Source of the DNA: Actinomycetes bacterium
Lineage (GTDB): Bacteria > Actinomycetota > Actinomycetes > Mycobacteriales > Jatrophihabitantaceae
Length of the DNA: 32,588 nt
Reading direction: 5' to 3'
Assembly: GCA_009780925.1 (NCBI GenBank)
Contig: WQZC01000006.1
Span: 1-32,588 of the forward strand
Shown here: positions 27,124-32,588 of the stretch, in pieces
Layout: every line of letters starts with the position of its first letter
Numbering within the stretch: position 1 is the first letter of the stretch
Notes under the pieces: generated by a model
Seen by the model: the letters and a program-made list of their open reading frames with translations, nothing else
Told to the model about the DNA's origin: nothing
Database searches by the model: none
Made by a program: the position numbers and the translations under genes

Positions 27124-27276
27124 GCCCGCAAACCTGGGCACATATCTGCGCCGGACAGCGTCAGGGCCGGGTCCCGTCAATTCCGGCGGTATCCCGGCCC
27201 TTCCTTCCTCACTCCGGAGCCCGGCGAGGCACGCATCTAGTCTACGTCATCCACAACGAACACGCAGCCTAAGTCT

Positions 27277-28644
27277 GGGTCTTCTGCCGTGCCCGTGGGT
27301 GGGTTTTGGTCATGCCGGCCGCCCGGGGAGTGGTGGGCAGAGGCCGCCTCGGGTGAGCATGGCCATGGCGATGAGGGCTTGTGGGCTGTGGTAGCCGTAG
27401 GCGCGTCGGGTTGGCAGTCGTAGGTGGGTGTTGGTGGCCTCGGTGCGGGCGTTGGACAGGCCGTGCTCGATGGTGTTTCGGATCAGCGGCAGGAAGCGTT
27501 TGATGGTGGTGGCGAGTTTGACGAAGGCGGGGAGCCTGGATCGGGCGGCCCTGGCGATCCAGCCGGCCAGCAGTGACAGGCCTTGTTCGCCTTTGACTTC
27601 GAACACCGCGCGGAGTTGTTCCCTCAACAGGTAGCCGCAGTAGAGGCCCCTGTTGGTGTGGGAGATGTGGGCCAGGGTGGTGCGTTGTTCCCCGGTCAGG
27701 TCGGCCGGGTTCTTCACCAGCGCCCATTGGGAGGCTTTCATCGCCGCGGCCTGATCGGTCTTGCCCGCGCCGCGCAGTTGGTTCCACAGGCCTCGGCGGA
27801 CCTGGTCCAGGGCGTCGTTCGCCCAGGCGACGATGTGGTAGGGGTCCAGGCACAACACCGCGCCCGGCGCGCGCCGTTTGACGCGGTGTAGATCCATTCC
27901 GCGCCGTCGGCGGAGACGTGGGTCAGCTGGGCGGACCGGTCGGGCCCGAGAAGGTCGAAGAACTTCCACAGCGTGTCCTGGTCGCGGCCGGGCGCGGCCC
28001 ACACCAGCCGGCCGGTGTCATGGTCGATGAAGCAGGTCAGGTACCGCTGACCCTTGCGGTGGGAGATCTCATCGATCCCGATCCACCGCAACCCGCCCAA
28101 CAAGTCCCGTTTCCCGGACTGCTCAGCCACCACCCGGGTGACGATCCCTGAGACCGCGCGCCAACTGACCCGCATCAGCTCGCCGACCACGCGAAGCGCC
28201 GTGTGCGCCGCCAGCCACGCGCACTGGTCCTCGAACCCGGCCGCGCCCACGGCACGGCGGGGACCACCACCCCATGGGCCGGGCAGGACACCCTCGGCGC
28301 GTCAGCCTCCAGAAACGCCCGCGTCGAACCCAGGTCCAGCGCCCGGCCACCGCCGGCGCCCGCCACCACGGTCATACCCCGCGCAGCGCCGCCCGCACCG
28401 CGAGCCACGCGACCGCCGCCAACTGCGCGACCGAACCGAAGCGAGCAGCACCTCCTCGCCGTGTTCTTCGACCAGATCGACGACCGCGCCCTCGACCCCG
28501 CCCAGCCGCTTCCATACCCTGACGTAAGACACGCCGTTCCCCGTTCACTGGTTGCGGAACCTTGAGGGTCCAGAAACCTGTACGAGGAACGGCGTGTCGC
28601 CCCCAACCCAAGATCAACCCACCCACGGGAACAGCAGAAGAGCC
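27277..28644 (-). mobile_element. ISL3-family insertion sequence
   Basis: Terminal inverted repeats GGGTCTTCTGCCGTGCCCGTGGGTGGGTT (27277-27305) and GGCTCTTCTGCTGTTCCCGTGGGTGGGTT (reverse complement of 28616-28644), 3 mismatches in 29; encloses an ISL3-like transposase. No clear 8-bp target duplication. Confidence 0.85.
27310..28532 (-). pseudogene. ISL3-family transposase disrupted by frameshifts
   Basis: Parts lie in different frames: 'MSYVRVWKRLGGVEGAVVDLVEEHGEEVLLASVR' (28302-28532), 'RALDLGSTRAFLEADAPRVSCPAHGVVVPAVPWAR' (28175-28606 ORF), 'FEDQCAWLAAHTALRVVGELMRV...IGIDEISHRKGQRYLT' (27738-28250), 'VLCLDPYHIVAWANDALDQVRRGLWNQ...' (27310-28002). Confidence 0.85.
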
Positions 28645-28669
28645 GACCGTCTGCGGAACCATCCCGATC

Positions 28670-29944
28670 TCAAACGCCGCTCTGGCTGCCGCCTGATGAC
28701 CGACGCTGCTCGCGATAGACCGCCATCTGCTCCAGCGAGACAAGTCTGACGCGGGTACTGTCACGTTGCTCATCGGGATAGTGCTCCAAGACGAAATCAC
28801 GCCACGCTGGAACGGTTAGGGCGGTGCGACCGTACCGAGGCGCCCAAATGTCACCGGCGCGCAGCAAACTGTCACGCACATCGGAGACCTCCGATGAGGT
28901 GCGTCCACAAGTAGCCGCAACGACACTGCTCACCGCGGTCCCACCGTTTACAGCCAGCGCGGCGACGTACTCTTTCTGCCTGTCACTCAACGAGGCCCAC
29001 CGTGGCGCGACGGCACTGTCGAGGACTTCGGCCTCAGCCGCCTGCAGAGCTTCTGCCGACTCTTTCGCGGTGATCCGCTCTGGCCCTGCCGCCGCACGCC
29101 AGACACGGTCGGCGAAGATCTGAACGTGCGCCGGATAGCCGCCACTGGCGCGCGCCAACAACTCTACGGCTTCCGGGTCCCATCGCACACTCGGCGTGTG
29201 CCGGTACGCGGGTTCAACAACCGCTTCCCAAACCTCGTCAATTGTCAGGGCCGCTGGGATAATAACCTGACGGAAGAGCCGATCTGGATGAGTCACACCT
29301 GCCTCTCGCAGAACCGCCCAAGTACTCGTCAACCCGGTGGCAATCAGCGCGACTGGAGCACTGGCATGTTCGACCGTCAACCTGTGCAGCACCGCCGACA
29401 ACAGAGCCAAGTCATCACGGTGGACTGCTTGAAGTTCATCGATTGTCAGCAACAATCCTGTCCGGGGTTTCTCTTTCGCCGCTTCCCGTGCGACCGCCGC
29501 CAGCGCATCGGCCAGCAACGACGGATCGGGCGGCGTCGGGGCGTTCTCCGCAGCGCGCCATTCCACCGTAGCCGTCACAGAGGCAATCCCGAAGCTCACG
29601 CTCGCGATCCGATCGAGAGCCTTCTTCGCCCGCTTCCAGGGCCTGTTCCCGGCGTCGATCAGCGCCGCCGCACGCTGCATCAACGTCCGGACCAGCCACA
29701 CCTGTCCGCCCACGGCTTGGACGGAGAGATGCTCAAAGCCCTGCCTCTGGAGGCTCTCAGCAGCCTCAGCCATCAAGACCGTCTTGCCAACCCCTCGTGG
29801 GCCAATGAGCAGAATGTCTTGACGACGCCCGCGTTCCCCGATGTCAAGGACATCAGCCAGTAGGTCACCGAGAGCATCACCGCGACCGACGAGCAAGGGC
29901 GGCCGGGCACCCGGCCCGGGGGCGTACACGCTGTTCCGCATCAC
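28670..29944 (-). CDS. AAA-family ATPase with ORC/Cdc6-like layout (ATP-binding protein)
   Basis: Walker A GPRGVGKT, Walker B LLLTIDELQ, C-terminal winged-helix-like 'LSDRQKEYVAALAVNGGTAVSSVVAATCGRTSSEVSDVRDSLLRAGDIW'. Start GTG 29944 or ATG 29941. Confidence 0.85.
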   Translation of the reverse strand: MMRNSVYAPGPGARPPLLVGRGDALGDLLADVLDIGERGRRQDILLIGPRGVGKTVLMAEAAESLQRQGFEHLSVQAVGGQVWLVRTLMQRAAALIDAGNRPWKRAKKALDRIASVSFGIASVTATVEWRAAENAPTPPDPSLLADALAAVAREAAKEKPRTGLLLTIDELQAVHRDDLALLSAVLHRLTVEHASAPVALIATGLTSTWAVLREAGVTHPDRLFRQVIIPAALTIDEVWEAVVEPAYRHTPSVRWDPEAVELLARASGGYPAHVQIFADRVWRAAAGPERITAKESAEALQAAEAEVLDSAVAPRWASLSDRQKEYVAALAVNGGTAVSSVVAATCGRTSSEVSDVRDSLLRAGDIWAPRYGRTALTVPAWRDFVLEHYPDEQRDSTRVRLVSLEQMAVYREQRRSSGGSQSGV

Positions 29945-29948
29945 GACC

Positions 29949-29993
29949 TCCTATAGCTTCCTATAACTAACAAGGTTATAGGAAGTTATAGGA
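29949..29993. promoter_or_regulatory. Inverted-repeat operator overlapping the ATPase ribosome-binding region
   Basis: TCCTATAGCTTCCTATAAC (29949-29967) - 7 nt - GTTATAGGAAGTTATAGGA (29975-29993): 19-nt arms with one mismatch; each arm holds two TCCTATA elements. Confidence 0.75.
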
Positions 29994-30051
29994 CGCACTG
30001 GGATGTCACGGCAAGGCGCCGCTTCGTCGACCTGAACCCAGCGACAGGACA

Positions 30052-30141
30052 CTACACATTGATCTTGCGGCAGACGGTGGAGCGGTCGACTCCGAATCGC
30101 TGGGCGAGGTCGTTGACCGAGACGGCTTCGGCCTGTGCCTC
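30052..30141 (-). pseudogene. Resolvase/invertase-like HTH remnant, copy 1
   Basis: 'EAQAEAVSVNDLAQRFGVDRSTVCRKINV*'; nucleotide-similar to 31899-31930. Confidence 0.5.
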
Positions 30142-30347
30142 GCGATGTTGGCGAGCATTTCTGCCACGCTGAAATAGGCGACGGCCTCGCTCGCGCGGTC
30201 CGGCCGGTCGCCGAGGTCGACGCGCAGCGTCACCGGCACCGCGCTGTGGGCGGCCAGGGTGGCCAACGCGACGTCCAGGCCGACGCCTAGGGCTGGCGGA
30301 TGGATGCCGCAGACGATGCCACGCAGCTCGGTCAACGCCTCCTTGAC
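30135..30347 (-). pseudogene. NarL-partner-type sensor histidine kinase fragment
   Basis: 'VKEALTELRGIVCGIHPPALGVGLDVALATLAAHSAVPVTLRVDLGDRPDRASEAVAYFSVAEMLANIARH' matches the dimerisation/N-box part of such kinases; no sensor part and no ATPase end. Confidence 0.7.
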
Positions 30348-30384
30348 ATGCCGGTGCACAACAACGCTCGGCCAAGTGCACTTC

Positions 30385-30413
30385 GAGACACTCCGTTGGT
30401 CTTGTGGGAACCC
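30385..30413 (+). repeat. Island direct repeat, copy 2
   Basis: GAGACACTCCGTTGGTCTTGTGGGAACCC, 27/29 to copy 1 at 26381-26409. Confidence 0.85.
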
Positions 30414-30460
30414 CTGATTTACGGGTTCCATCACCACTTCACCGGGTTGGAAAGATCGCT

Positions 30461-30796
30461 GTGACGGCGGAGAGGAGGTGCGACGGTGCGCTCTTCACTC
30501 GTCGATTGCGCTTCTGGGATGCTGTGGCTGTGGCCGATGAGCGCGATAGGTGGACTGCCCATCACTTCTCTCAAGGCAACGGCGTCGGCGTCGGGCAGGG
30601 CGATGTTGCCGCGCTGTTTCGCCGAGTGGCCGAAAGCATTGAAGCGTTGGGTGACGTGTGGGTCCAAGACGTCTGCTTCCACTCGACACCGACTGCTGAC
30701 GAGGATGACGTGACGCTTACCGTCTACTACCATCGTGAGCCGCGTCCCGGACAGAAGCCGGCAAGCGGTGCTGTCGGGTCAGGGTTTGAGCAGTAG
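30461..30796 (+). CDS. Hypothetical protein
   Basis: GTG start; 'VTAERRCDGALFTRRLRFWDAVAVADERDRWTAHHFSQGNGVGVGQGDVAALFRRVAESIEALGDVWVQDVCFHSTPTADEDDVTLTVYYHREP'; protein-like composition, family not recognised. Confidence 0.45.
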   Translation: MTAERRCDGALFTRRLRFWDAVAVADERDRWTAHHFSQGNGVGVGQGDVAALFRRVAESIEALGDVWVQDVCFHSTPTADEDDVTLTVYYHREPRPGQKPASGAVGSGFEQ

Positions 30797-30993
30797 GCGG
30801 GATCTAAGTGCGGGTCGCCCGGCGTCGGCGGCAAGTAGGCCGCGCATGCGCACGAGTAGATCAACGCGGAAGCGAGGACGTCGGCGATCTGCAGCAGCAC
30901 ATGGGTATCGGAGTGCCCGAATACCGGTGACTCCACGAGCTGGGGGTAGAGGCCGCCACGGCCTCCGCCGTGCCGGTAGCGGCGGGTCGTCAT
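30727..30993 (-). pseudogene. DUF3800-like C-terminal relic
   Basis: 'VESPVFGHSDTHVLLQIADVLASALIYSCACAAYL' resembles the DUF3800 C-terminal signature; an in-frame TAG lies about 12 codons upstream of the ATG. Confidence 0.5.
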
Positions 30994-31128
30994 GGTGTGG
31001 ACGTGGCCCTCGTTCTTGACCTTGGTCTAGGCCGACATGTCTGGAGGCCCGGACGGTGGAGACCGCCGGACCTCCAGCAGAGTTGTAACGCAGAGACCTG
31101 CCTGCGCCTTCGATGCCAGGATACACCC

Positions 31129-31848
31129 GTGACACTCGCCGCTCCGCTCGTCAACAATCCCAGGCTGTCGGCGATCTGCACGAGCCTGAGCACGCCCCGC
31201 CTCGGCCCGTACCTCACCGCGGCAGGCGGCAACATCCAGGCCGCTGTCCGGCTCTACGAATGGAATGTCGAACTCAGCGGCGCAGTCTACGAGGCGCTGC
31301 ACGTCGTGGAAGTCGTGCTCAGAAACGCCCTTGACCAACAACTGTCGGCATGGAACGCCAACCAAACCGACCGCCACAGCGGCAGGCCACACTCGCCGGA
31401 CTGGCTCACCGACCCCTCCCGCCTCATTCAGCGCCTTCTCGGCGCGGACCTGCCCAGAGCCCACACCCGCGCCCGGCAAGCCACCCGTGCAGGCAAGCCT
31501 GGTGGCCGCAGCCCCAGCCACCCCGACCTGCTCGCGCAGCTCACCTTCGGCACCTGGCGCTACCTACTGCCCGACAGAGACGCAGGACGACAACTGCTGT
31601 GGAACCAAGCCCTGCACCTAGCCTTCCCCCACCTAACAATCACACCCGGCGACCTCGTCCACAGAATCGACGGCATCTACCGGCACCGCAACAGGTCGGC
31701 GCACCTGGAACCGCTGCTACGCGGCCGGGTCGTGCGAACCCAGTTCAACAACATGCGCACCGGCCTAGCCGCGATCAACCCATACGTCGAAGACTGGTTC
31801 GTCTCCAACCAGCGCGTCACACGCAGCCTGCGCAACCGGCAACCCTGA
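31129..31848 (+). CDS. Abi-like (Abi_2-type, HEPN) protein
   Basis: 'LYEWNVELSGAVYEALHVVEVVLRNALDQQLSAWN', 'LAQLTFGTWRYLLP', and RNRSAH (R-x4-H HEPN motif) in 'IDGIYRHRNRSAHLEPLL'. GTG start at 31129. Confidence 0.75.
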   Translation: MTLAAPLVNNPRLSAICTSLSTPRLGPYLTAAGGNIQAAVRLYEWNVELSGAVYEALHVVEVVLRNALDQQLSAWNANQTDRHSGRPHSPDWLTDPSRLIQRLLGADLPRAHTRARQATRAGKPGGRSPSHPDLLAQLTFGTWRYLLPDRDAGRQLLWNQALHLAFPHLTITPGDLVHRIDGIYRHRNRSAHLEPLLRGRVVRTQFNNMRTGLAAINPYVEDWFVSNQRVTRSLRNRQP

Positions 31849-31868
31849 TCTGCCGGTCGCCGGCCACG

Positions 31869-31928
31869 CGCGAGGCGGCGCGAGATCGTCGACCTGTGGG
31901 CTCCGAACCACTGGGCGAGGTCGTTGAC
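31869..31928 (-). pseudogene. Resolvase/invertase-like HTH remnant, copy 2
   Basis: 'VNDLAQWFGAHRSTISRRLA' inside minus ORF 31677-32027; shares CTGGGCGAGGTCGTTGACCG with 30100-30119. Confidence 0.5.
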
Positions 31929-32346
31929 CGGTGCGCCAGCCACGCACAGGATCTCTGGCAGCGTCCCACCAGGCGCACGGATGGAGTGCCTTCCGACTGG
32001 GGAGACCGTGACCCGGGTCGCACTCACATCGGTTGGCGCAAGTTATTCCGGTTGGCGGTCGTTGTGTCCGAAGCTCTCGCCGACGACGCGCGCGCTCTGC
32101 GTGCCGCCCTCAAAGGCAAGCACGACAAAGCCAGCGTCACCCTGGAGTTGCCGCGCGCCAGCGCCGAGAAGATTCTGGCGCCGCTGGATTTTCCAGCGTG
32201 AACGCAGGGCACGCCGCGATCAGGCGGCCAAGGCACTGGCGGAGTTCTCCAACGAGATCGGCCTGATCGATTGACCGTCTCGGTCGTGGTGGCGACGCCG
32301 ACATCTTGCCCTCCCGGACGCTGCGCGACTACTTCCTCTCACTCGC

Positions 32347-32588
32347 GTGGCCGAGCCGCATCCCAACCAGCTTCGCGCTGCCCACGACAAGACCGTCCGC
32401 TACTCACCCAAGCCAGAGGCCGAGATCCGCGCCACTCTTGGCAAGATCATCGGCATCCGGGCCGCCGAAACCGTGCGTCGCGCCACCGCCGACTTCGGCT
32501 GGCGCACTGCCTTGCCCCACGGCGCCATCGATCTGGTTCCGCGACCCGGGCTCACTGAGTGCCCAGGCTTTGACCGAGCCACCGCCAG
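32347..32588 (+). other. Partial ORF running off the window end, possibly frameshifted
   Basis: Own translation: 'VAEPHPNQLRAAHDKTVRYSPKPEAEIRATLGKIIGIRAAETVRRATADFGWRTALPHGAIDLVPRPGLTECPGFD...'; family not recognised. Confidence 0.25.

Noticed and set aside
32024-32588. Several short overlapping ORFs at the window end
   Set aside because: Frames appear broken and no family was recognised; only the most protein-like partial frame is listed, at low confidence.

Overview
High-GC actinobacterial chromosomal window. About 1-9.3 kb is backbone: the 3' part of a very large carboxypeptidase-regulatory/Cna-B-like repeat protein, a GlsB/YeaQ-type membrane protein, a DUF6542-like membrane protein, rmuC and ychF. 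About 9.3-13.7 kb is an accessory toxin cluster: an AbiEi-like/Fic fusion, a BrnT/BrnA-like pair, a PIN (VapC-like)/Phd pair and a decayed higBA. A dispersed ~22-45 nt repeat with hairpin potential lies at the borders of these modules. About 13.7-24.4 kb carries an MFS transporter, a CBS-like protein and a complete respiratory nitrate reductase locus on the minus strand (narK-narG-narH-narJ-narI), with a tandem DosR/DevR-like half-site upstream of narK. About 24.8-32.6 kb is a degenerate accessory island around tRNA-Arg(CCT): a minisatellite, an ImmA/IrrE relic, a DUF3800-like gene, an ISL3-family IS with a frameshifted transposase, an AAA ATPase with a strong inverted-repeat operator, histidine kinase and HTH fragments, a DUF3800 C-terminal relic and an Abi/HEPN-like gene. 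A 29-nt direct repeat brackets ~4 kb of this island. All product names come from reading motifs by eye; no database search was run.
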